NCBI GenBank assembly: GCA_934130355.1
Contig: CAKOXV010000004.1
Span: 1 to 64,000, forward strand
Reading direction: 5' to 3'
DNA length: 64,000 nt
From: an uncultured Clostridia bacterium
GTDB taxonomy: Bacteria > Bacillota > Clostridia > TANB77 > CAG-508
The notes under the pieces were generated by a model. The model was given only the letters and a program-made list of their open reading frames with translations. It did no database searches and was not told where the DNA came from. The stretch's first letter is position 1. Every line of letters starts with the position of its first letter. Made by a program: the position numbers and the translations under genes. Of this stretch, positions 16,863 to 26,674 are shown piece by piece.

Positions 16863-19469
16863 TTAATTACCTCCATAATATACATTCAAATATATTTGCT
16901 TAATTTCGCTCATTAGAGGGTATCTTGGGTTTGCTCCTGTACATTGATCATCAAATGCTTGTTCAGACATTTCATCTAATGTTGCTAAAAATGTTTGTTC
17001 ATCAATTCCATATTCTCTAATCGTTCTTTTTATTCCGATTTTATCTTTTAATTCATCTATTTTTGATATTAGATTTTCTAATTTCTCATAATCATTTGCT
17101 CCGCCCAAATTTAATGCTTCTGCAATTTGTGCATATCTTCTTAATGTGTGTGGATGATCATATTGTGGGAATGTTCCCATTTTATTTGGAACTTCTGCAC
17201 TATTGAATCTCATTACTTCATCAAGAACTAATGCAACTGTAACTCCATGTGGTAAATGATGATAAGCTCCTAATTTATGTCCCATTGAATGGCATATTCC
17301 TAAAAATGCATTTGCAAATGCCATTCCAGCCATTGTTGCTGCATTTGCCATTTTTTCTCTTGCTTCTGGGTCATTTGCTCCATTTTCATAAGCTCTTGGT
17401 AAATATTCAAAAATTATTTTTATAGCTTCTAATGCTAATCCATCTGTAATTTCTGTTGCCATCATTGAAGCATAAGCCTCTATTGAGTGAACTAGTGCAT
17501 CTATACCTGATGCTGAAGTTAATCCTTTGGGTGCATTCATCATCATATTGCTATCAACAATTGCCATTTTAGGTAATAATTCATAATCTGCTAATGGGTA
17601 TTTTTGTCCTGTTGTTTCATCTGTAATAACTGCAAATGGTGTTACTTCTGAACCTGTTCCTGCTGATGTTGGTACTGCTATGAAATATGCTTTTTCTCCC
17701 ATTTTAGGAAATGTGTATACTCTTTTTCTTATATCCATAAATCTCATTGCCATGTCTAAAAAGTCTACTTCTGGATGTTCATACATTACCCACATAATTT
17801 TTGCAGCATCCATTGCAGAACCTCCACCTACCGCAATAATACAATCAGGTTTAAAGCTATCCATTAGTTTTGCTCCTTCTTTTGCACATGCAAGTGTTGG
17901 ATCTGGTGCAACATTGAAAAATGTCTCATGTACAATTCCCATTTCATCTAATTTATCTGTAATACATTTTGTATATCCATTTTCATAAAGGAATGTATCT
18001 GTTACTATAAACACTCTCTTTTTATTCATTACATTTTTTAATTCATCTAAGGCTACAGGTAAACAGCCTCTCTTTATATAAACTTTTTCAGGTGCTCTAA
18101 ACCAAAGCATATTTTCTCTCCTCTCTGCTACTGTTTTTATATTTAGCAAATGTTTTATTCCTACGTTTTCTGAAACTGAGTTTCCACCCCAAGAACCACA
18201 TCCTAATGTTAATGATGGTGCTAGTTTAAAGTTGTATAAATCTCCTATACCACCTTGTGATGATGGAGTATTTATTAAAACTCTACAAGTTTTCATCTTA
18301 TTATAAAACTGCTCTATTTTTTCTGTTCCTGTTATTGGATTTATATAAAGTGATGAAGTATGACCTAATCCTCCATCTATAACTAATCTTTCTGCTTTGT
18401 CAATTGCATCTTCAAAATTCTTTGCTTTGTACATTGCTAGTACTGGAGATAGTTTTTCATGTGCAAATTCTTCTGATAATTCTACACTTTCAACTTCTCC
18501 TATTAATATTTTTGTATTTTCTGGTACATTTACACCTGCTAATGTAGCAATAGTATGTGCCTTTTGACCAACTATTTTAGCATTTAGTGCTCCATTTATT
18601 ATTATTGTTTTTCTAACTTTTTCTGTTTCTTCAGGATTTAATATATAACATCCTCTTTTTACGAATTCTTCTTTTGCTCTTTCGTAAATATTTTCAAGGA
18701 TTATTACAGATTGTTCTGAAGCACATATCATTCCATTGTCAAATGTTTTTGAATGTATTATTGAATTTACTGCTAAAATTATGTCTGCACTTTCATCTAT
18801 TACAGCTGGTGTGTTTCCAGCTCCAACACCTAATGCTGGTTTTCCACTTGAATATGCTGATTTTACCATTCCTGGTCCACCTGTTGCAAGAATTGTGTCT
18901 GCTGATTGCATTAATAAATTTGTTAACTCTAATGATGGTACATCTATCCATGCAATTATGCCTTTTGGGGCTCCTGCTTTTACAGCTGCTTCTAATACAA
19001 CTTTTGCTGCTGCTATTGTTGAATTTTTAGCCCTTGGATGTGGACTTATTATTATTCCATTTCTTGTTTTTAAAGATATTAATGTTTTAAAGATTGCTGT
19101 TGATGTAGGGTTTGTTGTTGGTATTACTGCTGCAATTACACCGATAGGTTCAGCAATTTTCTTTATTCCAAAACTTGAGTCTTGTTCAATAATTCCACAA
19201 GTTTTTTCATTTTTGTATTTATTATATATATATTCTGCTGCATAATGATTTTTAATTATTTTATCTTCTACTACTCCCATTCCTGTTTCTTCTACTGCCA
19301 TTTTAGCAAGTGGGATTCTTGCTTGGTTTGCTGCAAGTGCTGCAGCTTTAAAAATTTCATCTACTTGTTCTTGAGTATATTTTGCAAATTCTTCTTGTGC
19401 TTTTCTTACTTTCTCGAAAGTATTTTTTAATGATTCAATACTGTCTACTATTTCATAGTTTTCACTCAT
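16863..19469 (-). CDS. adhE: Bifunctional acetaldehyde-CoA / alcohol dehydrogenase
   Basis: 868 residues, full length for AdhE. The N-terminal half (about 1-440) is an acetylating aldehyde dehydrogenase with the catalytic Cys in NGMICASEQS; the C-terminal half (about 455-868) is an iron-dependent alcohol dehydrogenase with NAD motif GGGSAMDAAK and metal-binding HSMGHKLGA and HHLPHG. It reduces acetyl-CoA to ethanol in two NADH-consuming steps, regenerating NAD+ during fermentation; the family forms spirosome filaments. The start has GGAG about 8 nt upstream. A good promoter lies 39-67 bp upstream. First gene of a two-gene unit with the APH-like kinase. Confidence 0.97.
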   Translation of the reverse strand: MSENYEIVDSIESLKNTFEKVRKAQEEFAKYTQEQVDEIFKAAALAANQARIPLAKMAVEETGMGVVEDKIIKNHYAAEYIYNKYKNEKTCGIIEQDSSFGIKKIAEPIGVIAAVIPTTNPTSTAIFKTLISLKTRNGIIISPHPRAKNSTIAAAKVVLEAAVKAGAPKGIIAWIDVPSLELTNLLMQSADTILATGGPGMVKSAYSSGKPALGVGAGNTPAVIDESADIILAVNSIIHSKTFDNGMICASEQSVIILENIYERAKEEFVKRGCYILNPEETEKVRKTIIINGALNAKIVGQKAHTIATLAGVNVPENTKILIGEVESVELSEEFAHEKLSPVLAMYKAKNFEDAIDKAERLVIDGGLGHTSSLYINPITGTEKIEQFYNKMKTCRVLINTPSSQGGIGDLYNFKLAPSLTLGCGSWGGNSVSENVGIKHLLNIKTVAERRENMLWFRAPEKVYIKRGCLPVALDELKNVMNKKRVFIVTDTFLYENGYTKCITDKLDEMGIVHETFFNVAPDPTLACAKEGAKLMDSFKPDCIIAVGGGSAMDAAKIMWVMYEHPEVDFLDMAMRFMDIRKRVYTFPKMGEKAYFIAVPTSAGTGSEVTPFAVITDETTGQKYPLADYELLPKMAIVDSNMMMNAPKGLTSASGIDALVHSIEAYASMMATEITDGLALEAIKIIFEYLPRAYENGANDPEAREKMANAATMAGMAFANAFLGICHSMGHKLGAYHHLPHGVTVALVLDEVMRFNSAEVPNKMGTFPQYDHPHTLRRYAQIAEALNLGGANDYEKLENLISKIDELKDKIGIKRTIREYGIDEQTFLATLDEMSEQAFDDQCTGANPRYPLMSEIKQIYLNVYYGGN

Positions 19470-19507
19470 TTTCTTTTCTCCTTATCCTTTGATTTTTAAT
19501 CAAGTTG

Positions 19508-19536
19508 ATTATAACATTTCTTTTATTTGTTATCAA
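19508..19536 (-). promoter_or_regulatory. adhE promoter
   Basis: TTGATA (19531-19536), 17-bp spacer, TATAAT (19508-19513) on the minus strand. Confidence 0.7.
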
Positions 19537-19590
19537 TCAATTTTTTAAAATTTATAAATTAGTATTACATTATTTTATAAAAATTATAAT

Positions 19591-20673
19591 TTATTTCAAA
19601 ATATTTTGATTTAGTACAGTTGTACTATATATGAATAAAACATCTTGATCTTTAAATTCAATATAATTAGCTAACAATGTACTTGAAATATACCTAAGGT
19701 CTATTAAAGTAATTTTTTTATAATTTTCAACTAGCAATGGAGCCAAACTACTTCCGAAAGAATCTCTAAAAAGTAATAATTCTTTATCACTTTTAGCATT
19801 TGGATTTTCTATACTAACTAAAGATGTTGCTCCTGATACAAAGATGTCATATTTATCTGCTGAATTAGTTTCAGTATATATTTGTCCACTAGCTTTTTTT
19901 TCATAATTATATGTATTACAATTTTCAATTGTTTCATTTGTCAATATATTTAAATCGTCTGGTAATACATTTACTGCCAATTGTCCATAATATGTACCAT
20001 AAAATTTTCCTTTGTTTTGCATATCATAATTAATATCTGTTGTTTCAAGTCCCATATTGTTTTGGATTATTTTTACTACATCTTTTAGATTTTCTTGTTT
20101 CCAATGCAAGTCTGTTCTATAATAGTCCTCTAATTTTAATCCTTCTCTTAAATCTATATATTTGAAATCTGTTATTTCATTTTGGCAAATTTCCTGTAGT
20201 TTGTCAAAATCTATTTTTAAATGGTCATCATTTTCTAAATAATAATTTTTATCTGGTATTATTGAGTAATATACATTCATACCTTCTAAATATTTTTCAT
20301 AAACTTGTTGAATTTTTTGTGCTGATTTTTTAACATTATTCTCATTTAACGGATATTCCATTTTATAGATTGCATTGTCTTTTTCAAAAAGTTTGTTATT
20401 ATCTTTTTGTGCAAAAATTTTCATACTCCAAAAAGCTTTTATTTTTTTGAATAAATCTCTTTGTACAAATTGATCTTCTACATATTTTTCCCATTGTGTT
20501 ATTACATTTCCATTCAAAATTTTACTAAAAGTAATCTCTGGAAATTGAGCTAATTTTCTTCTTTCAGATATAGAAATCTCTTGATCTTTTGAAAAAACAT
20601 TTATTATAAATGTAATTACAATAATGAGAACAAAACTGATTGTAATTATTGCATTTTTTATTTGTTTTTGCAT
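19591..20673 (-). CDS. DHHW-family / AlgX-like SGNH acyltransferase partner
   Basis: 360 residues from MQKQIKNAIITISF, chosen because GGAGGGAG lies about 7 nt upstream; the longer form would overlap the MBOAT gene. An N-terminal membrane helix (about 6-26) is followed by an extracellular domain with a Ser motif LFRDSFGSS and a DLHW motif (the Asp-His of AlgX/AlgJ/DHHW proteins), consistent with an SGNH-type O-acetyltransferase. Together with the MBOAT gene 13 bp upstream it should form a two-part system: the membrane protein exports acetyl groups and this protein places them on an extracellular polysaccharide or peptidoglycan. Target polymer unknown. Confidence 0.8.
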   Translation of the reverse strand: MQKQIKNAIITISFVLIIVITFIINVFSKDQEISISERRKLAQFPEITFSKILNGNVITQWEKYVEDQFVQRDLFKKIKAFWSMKIFAQKDNNKLFEKDNAIYKMEYPLNENNVKKSAQKIQQVYEKYLEGMNVYYSIIPDKNYYLENDDHLKIDFDKLQEICQNEITDFKYIDLREGLKLEDYYRTDLHWKQENLKDVVKIIQNNMGLETTDINYDMQNKGKFYGTYYGQLAVNVLPDDLNILTNETIENCNTYNYEKKASGQIYTETNSADKYDIFVSGATSLVSIENPNAKSDKELLLFRDSFGSSLAPLLVENYKKITLIDLRYISSTLLANYIEFKDQDVLFIYSTTVLNQNILK

Positions 20674-20686
20674 TAGCTCTCCCTCC

Positions 20687-22072
20687 TTAAAATCTAAAAT
20701 ATAAAAATGGATTATATGAACCATCTATGATATAGCTTGTACAAATTATTAACATTATTAATAAATATATTGGTTCTAAAACATTTATAATTTTGTTTAT
20801 TTTTTTGTTGTTTGCTAGTTTTTTGAATATTGGTGTTGCTCCAAATATTGCAATTACTAATATTACAAAATAGCTTTTAAAATAATATATGCTTTGTTCT
20901 GAAAGGTTTGCTACCCCTGGGTATCCTACTAATCCTCCGATATTTTGAATTATTTGTTCCATATTTTCTCCACTGAAAATGATAAAGCTTATCATTACAA
21001 TTATTAGCACATATATTCTTGATAAAAATTTAGGTAATTTTTCTAAATATTTATTTAAAAAGACTTTTTCTATAATTAATAATATTCCAAAATAAAGCCC
21101 CCATAATATAAAATTCCAAGCTGCACCATGCCATAGTCCTGTCAATAACCAGACAACTAAGATGTTTCTTAACCACTTTATTTTGCTAACTCTATTCCCT
21201 CCTAGTGGAATATATATATAATCTCTAAACCATGAACTAAGTGATATATGCCATCTTCTCCAAAAATCTGTTACACTTGTTGCAATATATGGATAGTTGA
21301 AATTTTCTAAGAATTCAAATCCAAACATCTTTCCTAAACCTATTGCCATGTCAGAATATCCTGAAAAATCAAAGTATATCTGTAACATGTTTGATATTGC
21401 ATACATCCAATAAAATAATATGCTTCTGTCATTGCTTGATAAAAATATTTTTACAAGTTCTCCTAAAACATTTGCTATTAATACTTTTTTAGCTAGTCCT
21501 ATTACAAATCTTCTTACACCTGTTGCAAATTTTTCAAAACTATATTCTCTGTTTTCTAATTGTTTTTCAATTGTTGTATATCTTACAATTGGACCTGCTA
21601 TCAATTGTGGAAATAGTGAGACGTACATCGCAAGTTTTAAAATATTTTTTTGTACTTTTGCATCTCCTCTATAAACATCAATTGTGTAACTTATTAATTG
21701 AAATGTATAAAAAGAAATCCCTATAGGTAATGCAACATATATAAAATCAATTTTATTTGTTAACCACAAATTTATATTTTCAATTATAAAATTTGCATAT
21801 TTAAAATATATTAAGATTCCTGCAACTGTGCATATTGATAGTGTCAAAAATAATTTTGAGTATTTTTTGTATTTATCCATCAACATTCCAAACAAATATG
21901 TAATTATGATTGAAAACAGCATTATTAATATATATTTAGGTTCTCCATAAAAATAGAAAAACATAGAAGCTATTAGTAGTATAATGTTTTTAAATTTGTT
22001 TGGTACTACATAATAAATTATTAATACTATTGGCAAAAAATAAAATAAAAAAGTTATACTTGAAAATACCAT
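20687..22072 (-). CDS. MBOAT-family O-acyltransferase (AlgI/DltB-like)
   Basis: 461 residues, multi-spanning throughout, with the MBOAT hallmarks: DFWRRWHISLSSWFRDYIY and the catalytic His in LLTGLWHGAAWNF. Length and motifs match AlgI/PatA-type acetyl-transfer channels rather than DltB, and no dlt genes are near. It would move acetyl groups across the cytoplasmic membrane for the DHHW protein encoded directly downstream. Start at 22072 has a GGAGGAAAAA site. Confidence 0.92.
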   Translation of the reverse strand: MVFSSITFLFYFLPIVLIIYYVVPNKFKNIILLIASMFFYFYGEPKYILIMLFSIIITYLFGMLMDKYKKYSKLFLTLSICTVAGILIYFKYANFIIENINLWLTNKIDFIYVALPIGISFYTFQLISYTIDVYRGDAKVQKNILKLAMYVSLFPQLIAGPIVRYTTIEKQLENREYSFEKFATGVRRFVIGLAKKVLIANVLGELVKIFLSSNDRSILFYWMYAISNMLQIYFDFSGYSDMAIGLGKMFGFEFLENFNYPYIATSVTDFWRRWHISLSSWFRDYIYIPLGGNRVSKIKWLRNILVVWLLTGLWHGAAWNFILWGLYFGILLIIEKVFLNKYLEKLPKFLSRIYVLIIVMISFIIFSGENMEQIIQNIGGLVGYPGVANLSEQSIYYFKSYFVILVIAIFGATPIFKKLANNKKINKIINVLEPIYLLIMLIICTSYIIDGSYNPFLYFRF

Positions 22073-22091
22073 TTTTCCTCCTCTAAAATAA

Positions 22092-22121
22092 AATATCGCC
22101 GTTGTTTTTAGCGGCGATATT
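22092..22121 (-). terminator. Terminator between DUF4358 gene and MBOAT gene
   Basis: A perfect 10-bp GC-containing stem AATATCGCCG with complement and 10-nt loop, followed by a T-rich tract on the minus strand. Confidence 0.85.
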
Positions 22122-22132
22122 ACAAATTATGT

Positions 22133-22708
22133 TTAAAATACAATCATTTCTGGTGGTAATTCTACTTCTTCTTCTGTTCTTTCGTATTCTTGTCCTACTG
22201 AACCAGCCAATGTTTTGAAATTATCATAAACATCTTTTGCTACGTCCGCATTTGACATTACAAGGCAAATTATGTTGCCAGAAGTAGTAGTATATACTTT
22301 TTCTGCTGACACACATATCCATTTTCTTATATTTATATTTTCATTCATTGTTTTTGCAAGAGAATTAGCATTTACGCCATCTTTTACTTTTACAAGTACT
22401 AATGAATATGCTTGTGATGACATTAATGGTTCTGATACTACAAGTGCGTCTATATCATTTCCATTGTCAAGTCCTGTAAAGGCTTTTACCATATCTGCAT
22501 CAGTTACATCTATTTTTTCTGTTTGTACTGATGGCATTTCAGTTTTTACACCTTTGTAGATTTTATCAACTAATGATGATAAGTCTCGAGCATTATTAAT
22601 ATTTAATGTTGAAGAATTTGTTTTTGCATTTCTTACTAACACTACTAATAATATTGCTACTACTAATATAACTGCTACTGCAATTACGATTTTAATCGTC
22701 TTGTTCAT
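22133..22708 (-). CDS. DUF4358-domain membrane-anchored protein
   Basis: 191 residues. One N-terminal membrane helix (about 5-27), then a small extracellular domain with the pattern of DUF4358: VVSEPLMSSQAYSLVLVKV, NINIRKWICVSAEKVY and NIICLVMS. Proteins of this family are frequent in Clostridia next to MBOAT/DHHW acyltransferase genes, as here, but have no known function. A terminator follows, so it is transcriptionally separate from the MBOAT pair and probably co-transcribed with the GT-C glycosyltransferase gene 69 bp upstream. Family assignment is by recall of the conserved block, not a search. Confidence 0.7.
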   Translation of the reverse strand: MNKTIKIVIAVAVILVVAILLVVLVRNAKTNSSTLNINNARDLSSLVDKIYKGVKTEMPSVQTEKIDVTDADMVKAFTGLDNGNDIDALVVSEPLMSSQAYSLVLVKVKDGVNANSLAKTMNENINIRKWICVSAEKVYTTTSGNIICLVMSNADVAKDVYDNFKTLAGSVGQEYERTEEEVELPPEMIVF

Positions 22709-22777
22709 GTTTTTTCTCCTTTCTTTGGTTCTTCAAAATAATTATACTATAAGTATTACAAATAATCAACACAAGTT

Positions 22778-24349
22778 TTAATTTAAATAATAAACATCTG
22801 CTGCATTCAATCTTTTCAAATATGTACAATTTGAAAACTTTGTAACATTTTTTATAGTTTGTAGTAATGTATCATTTTCTTGTCCCTCATTTATAAAAAT
22901 GATAATTCCTTCGGAAATATCTTTATTTTGCAATATATTTTGTATATTTTCTTCTGTACAATTAATATCTTTTGCAACATAAGATTCATCTAAAATAGAA
23001 AATAACAATATATCATCTAAAAATCTATTACAATTAGAATTGAACAGATATAATGCTGGTACATTTAAATCATTTTCAAGTTTAGAAACAATTTCTTTCT
23101 TGTCTGAATACATTACTTCTGGTTCTATTTTATACGCTATTGGTGCTAACAAAACTATTATTAAAGTTACAGATACTATTATGTCATTAGCTTTTTCACT
23201 TACTAAATTACAAAGAGTTTCTTCAAAATAAAACATAACTATTACAAATATCAATCCACAAATAGGCATAATGTATCTTAGCTCTATCCAAGGTGAAGCT
23301 ACTGCTACTAGAAAGAAATAAAACATTGTTGAAAGTATAATATATTTTATATATTTATTTTTTTCACTTAATATTTTTTCTTTCTTGAATAATTTGCATG
23401 CTATAAATATAACAATTGCTAATATTATTGGTCCTAACAATTTATTAAATGAAAATCTATCTACTTTCTTTATATATTCTTTGATACTTTCTGAAAATCC
23501 TTTTACATCTGCTAATTTACTTAATACCCCTTGTCCTCTATATCCAAAGAACATATGTTGTATTGAATATGGGAAAATTGCTAGTGATAAAATTCCTGCA
23601 ATTACCATTGTAACTGTATAATATATTAGGTTTTTATATTTTTTGTCTTTGATATATTTAATTGCAAATGCTATATATAACATTGCCAAATAGAATAAAT
23701 AATAATAGTGTGTTAGTGACCCTATTAAAGCAGATATTCCTATTGCAACTAGTAATTTAAAATCAATTTTCTCACTGTCTAATAATTTTATATGTAAGTA
23801 TGTTATTATTAATATATTAAGTGTTGATAATGCATACATTCTTATATATATAGCATTTGTTATTGAAGCCATTGTGATTGAAGAAACAAGTGCTAATATT
23901 ATAGATTTTTCCTTGTAATTTTTTCTTCCTTCAAATAATTTTTGTAATATTAAATACATAAATATTGTTATAAATCCATATATTATTATATTTAATATTA
24001 TTCCTGGCCATTTTGAATAATGATTCAAACTAGTTCCCATTGCTATTCTTAAAAGTAAATAATATATTGGTGGATGAACATCATTTTTTTGATTTTCATA
24101 TACTTGTGAAAATTTTCCTATGTCCTTATCTTGTACTGCTAAGTAATCTTCATAATATTCACTATTATGCCATTTATTATAAAAATCTTCGTTATCTTGA
24201 ATTTCTACTTTGTCATAATTTGCAAGACCTAGTGAATATGCTTCATCCATGTGTATATAAGATTTGTTTGCTCCTGCTATTACAAATATTACTGTTTGAA
24301 TAATTAAAACTATTATTATTGCTATAATCTCTTTTTTTCTATCTTTCAT
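22778..24349 (-). CDS. GT-C superfamily membrane glycosyltransferase (PMT/ArnT-like)
   Basis: 523 residues with about 11-12 membrane helices. Typical GT-C signs: an acidic pair in the first extracellular loop (HMDEAYS, about 33-39) and DVHPPIYYLLLR (about 90-101), the conserved HPP stretch of PMT_2/ArnT-type enzymes. The C-terminal ~100 residues form a soluble extracellular domain. Such enzymes transfer sugars from polyprenyl-phosphate donors to extracellular acceptors; the acceptor is unknown. It begins 15 bp after the cysS stop and is likely read from the cysS promoter, which is an accidental rather than functional pairing. Confidence 0.8.
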   Translation of the reverse strand: MKDRKKEIIAIIIVLIIQTVIFVIAGANKSYIHMDEAYSLGLANYDKVEIQDNEDFYNKWHNSEYYEDYLAVQDKDIGKFSQVYENQKNDVHPPIYYLLLRIAMGTSLNHYSKWPGIILNIIIYGFITIFMYLILQKLFEGRKNYKEKSIILALVSSITMASITNAIYIRMYALSTLNILIITYLHIKLLDSEKIDFKLLVAIGISALIGSLTHYYYLFYLAMLYIAFAIKYIKDKKYKNLIYYTVTMVIAGILSLAIFPYSIQHMFFGYRGQGVLSKLADVKGFSESIKEYIKKVDRFSFNKLLGPIILAIVIFIACKLFKKEKILSEKNKYIKYIILSTMFYFFLVAVASPWIELRYIMPICGLIFVIVMFYFEETLCNLVSEKANDIIVSVTLIIVLLAPIAYKIEPEVMYSDKKEIVSKLENDLNVPALYLFNSNCNRFLDDILLFSILDESYVAKDINCTEENIQNILQNKDISEGIIIFINEGQENDTLLQTIKNVTKFSNCTYLKRLNAADVYYLN

Positions 24350-24364
24350 TTGTTTCTCCTATTT

Positions 24365-25828
24365 TTAATATAATGCTTTTATATCATATACTGTTCCATC
24401 TGTAGTGTCATTAAGAATAATTCCTTTTTCATCAAGTTCAGCTCTAATTTTATCTGCTTGTTCAAAGTTTCTTTCTTTTTTGGCTTCTGCTCTTTTTGCA
24501 ATTTTTTCATTTATATAATCTGTTGTTAATCCTAATTTATTTAAATATTTTTCTCTCATTTCTTGTGTTATTTTTTCAGGTTCTTGTTTGAAAAATCCTA
24601 GAACTCCATAAGTTTCTTTTAATTCTTCTAAAATTTTTGCAAGTGTATTCGCTATTTGTTGTCTGTTATCTTTTTTAGCACTTTTCAATAAATTATTTAT
24701 ATATTTAAAATATATATGTAATTGTGCAATAGTAGCTGTTGTGTTAAAATCATCATCCATTGCTTCTATGAACTTTTCTTTGATTTCACCTGAAATATCA
24801 TCTTCTACCTTTTCGCCATTTTTATTTCCATCATATAAATTTATAAATTTCTGCATATTCATTATTGTATTATAAAAATAGTATATATGACTTTCTGCTA
24901 ATTGATAATCCTTATCAAAAATATCTATGTCTGATGTATAATGTTTTGAAAACATTACATATTTTAATACTTCATAATTATATAATTTCAAAGCATCTCT
25001 TATTGTTAATGAGTTTCCTAATGATTTGCTCATCTTTTCACCATTGATTTTTATTAGTCCACAATGTGACCAATATTTAGCAAATGGCTTTCCTGTATAT
25101 GCTTCACTTTGAGCAATTTCATTTTCATGATGTGGAAACACTAAATCTCTTCCTCCACCATGAATATCTATTGTTTCTCCTAAAGTGTTTATTGCCATTA
25201 CAGAACATTCAATATGCCATCCTGGTCTTCCTTTTCCAAAAGGTGTCTCCCAGTATACCTCTCCAGGTTTTGCTGATTTCCATAGTGCAAAATCAAGTGG
25301 ATCTTCTTTTCCTTCTTCTAACTCAACTCTCACACCATTTAATAATTCATCAACATTTCTATGTGATAATTTTCCATATTCTTTAAATTTTCTAACTCTA
25401 TAGTAGACATCACCATTTGGTGTTTCATAAGCAATTCCTTTTTCTATAAGTTTTTGAATAAAATCTACAATTTGATTTATATATTCTGATGCTTTTGTTT
25501 TTACATCCGCATCTGTTATGTGTAAATTAGCCATGTCTTTTTCTGTTTCTTCTATTTGCTCTTTTGAAAATTCTATGGCATTTTTTCCCAATTCATTAGC
25601 TTTTTTTATGATTTTGTCATCAACATCTGTATAATTTCTGACATATTTTACATTATAACCTCTATATCTTAAGTAATCAGCCATCATTGCATATACTATT
25701 GCTTGTCTAGCATGACCAATATGACTTAAATCATATACAGTTACACCACAAGCATACATTTTTACATTCTTTCCATCAATTGGTATAAATTCTTCCTTTT
25801 TTCCTGTCATTGAATTGTAAATTTTCAT
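24365..25828 (-). CDS. cysS: Cysteinyl-tRNA synthetase
   Basis: 487 residues from MKIYNSMTGKKEEF, chosen because GGAGG lies 5 nt upstream; four extra codons are possible. Class I synthetase for tRNA-Cys: a zinc Cys in YACGVTVYD, HIGH box SHIGHAR, zinc ligands around GWHIECS and HHENE, and KMSKSLGN. The C-terminal DALR-like helical region includes EAKKERNFEQADKIRAEL. Length is normal. A strong promoter sits about 60-90 bp upstream, and no T-box is visible in the leader. Confidence 0.97.
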   Translation of the reverse strand: MKIYNSMTGKKEEFIPIDGKNVKMYACGVTVYDLSHIGHARQAIVYAMMADYLRYRGYNVKYVRNYTDVDDKIIKKANELGKNAIEFSKEQIEETEKDMANLHITDADVKTKASEYINQIVDFIQKLIEKGIAYETPNGDVYYRVRKFKEYGKLSHRNVDELLNGVRVELEEGKEDPLDFALWKSAKPGEVYWETPFGKGRPGWHIECSVMAINTLGETIDIHGGGRDLVFPHHENEIAQSEAYTGKPFAKYWSHCGLIKINGEKMSKSLGNSLTIRDALKLYNYEVLKYVMFSKHYTSDIDIFDKDYQLAESHIYYFYNTIMNMQKFINLYDGNKNGEKVEDDISGEIKEKFIEAMDDDFNTTATIAQLHIYFKYINNLLKSAKKDNRQQIANTLAKILEELKETYGVLGFFKQEPEKITQEMREKYLNKLGLTTDYINEKIAKRAEAKKERNFEQADKIRAELDEKGIILNDTTDGTVYDIKALY

Positions 25829-25890
25829 ATTTACCTCCATTCCTTTCTATGTATTAAAAATTTCAATAAGTATTTCCCTTTAATTTATAT

Positions 25891-25920
25891 ATTATATACT
25901 TATATTCCTTATTTTGTCAA
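25891..25920 (-). promoter_or_regulatory. cysS promoter
   Basis: Consensus TTGACA (25915-25920), 18-bp spacer and TATAAT (25891-25896) on the minus strand. Confidence 0.75.
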
Positions 25921-25956
25921 CGTTTTTATCTTTGGTCAAAGTGGAAATTACCCATC

Positions 25957-26335
25957 AATAATTTAGATGCCTGGCTTGGCACAAATGCCTTGATGTCCAT
26001 GGTTGGAACCATACATATATATTAAATAATGTAAAATTTTGTGCATCTAAACTTGAGTATAGAAAATCTTAAGTGCCAAAAGAGGAATGTTCACGTCAAA
26101 AATTAATATATTACTATTCCATGGCAAAAACATAGCTGGGGGCTTCGTCGGGGGTCTTTGCCTTATTCCATAGTAATATATTAATTTTTGGACTAAGTGA
26201 AAGAGGCTCTTTGGGCACTATTAGATTTTATACGAAAGTTTAGCTTGTCCAAAATTTGGAATGTTTTTAATATATATGTATGGTTCCAACCGTGGACGTC
26301 AAGGCATTTGTGCCAAGCCAGGCATCTAAATTATT
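25957..26335. repeat. Nearly perfect 379-bp palindrome with nested repeat core
   Basis: The gene-free stretch between cysS and the 26391 gene is one long inverted repeat. The outer arms 25957-26025 and 26267-26335 match at 67 of 69 positions. Both mismatches are T versus G across the pair, which stay wobble-paired in a plus-strand RNA. The middle arms (about 26036-26092 and 26203-26260) match imperfectly. The centre (26098-26189) is an inverted copy of the repeat also found at 15974 and 33986. No ORF of note is inside. It is a fold-back element; transcribed, it would form a hairpin of about 180 bp. Confidence 0.9.
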
Positions 26336-26350
26336 TGTAACAAACGGAGA

Positions 26351-26382
26351 AAAGCCTCAGCAAGTACACTTGCCAAGGCTTT
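26351..26382 (-). terminator. Terminator of the 85-residue gene
   Basis: Stem AAAGCCT..GGCAAG with CTTGC..AGGCTTT around a 3-4 nt loop, 9 bp after the stop at 26391. Confidence 0.8.
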
Positions 26383-26390
26383 CTAATGCA

Positions 26391-26648
26391 TTATCTTAAG
26401 ACAATCTGATATTTGGGATTAGGATCTTCCCTGATTAGTTTAATTCTCTCGCCATTCTCGCATTCGACTGTCACACTGTTCACACCTGTACTTCTGACAG
26501 GCTTGCCATCAATGACCAGGCACCGTTTGTTTCTTTCGATAGAGACAATAGTACCATTCAAAACATTTCTGATGTTTTGAATCTCCACGAGTGCGACTTT
26601 CTTTCCTCTTCTCGCTTGATCCCAGCTCCAAAATTTCCATTTTCTCAT
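26391..26648 (-). CDS. 85-residue protein of unknown function, higher GC
   Basis: Start MRKWKFWSWDQ with GGAGG 8 nt upstream. The product is basic and beta-rich: VEIQNIRNVLNGTIVSIE, CLVIDGKPVRS and VTVECENGERIKLI suggest a small SH3/KOW-like barrel, but no family is recognised. No membrane segment. Its base composition is clearly richer in G+C than the neighbouring operons, with codons such as CTC, CGC and CTG, and it stands between the giant palindrome and tcdA with its own promoter and terminator. All this suggests an acquired gene. It resembles in composition the island at 54.6-63.9 kb. Confidence 0.7.
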   Translation of the reverse strand: MRKWKFWSWDQARRGKKVALVEIQNIRNVLNGTIVSIERNKRCLVIDGKPVRSTGVNSVTVECENGERIKLIREDPNPKYQIVLR

Positions 26649-26674
26649 GCATTTTTCCTCCTAATGTTATAAAA

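Noticed and set aside
19500..19560. Rex operator upstream of adhE
   Set aside because: TTGATT and TAACAA words are present but with wrong spacing for the 18-bp Rex dyad.
25829..25956. T-box leader for cysS
   Set aside because: A promoter is found about 60-90 bp upstream and the leader is too short; the palindrome lies upstream of the promoter.
25957..26335. CRISPR array or transposon with coding capacity
   Set aside because: It is inverted, not direct, repeated DNA with no spacer periodicity and no ORF.
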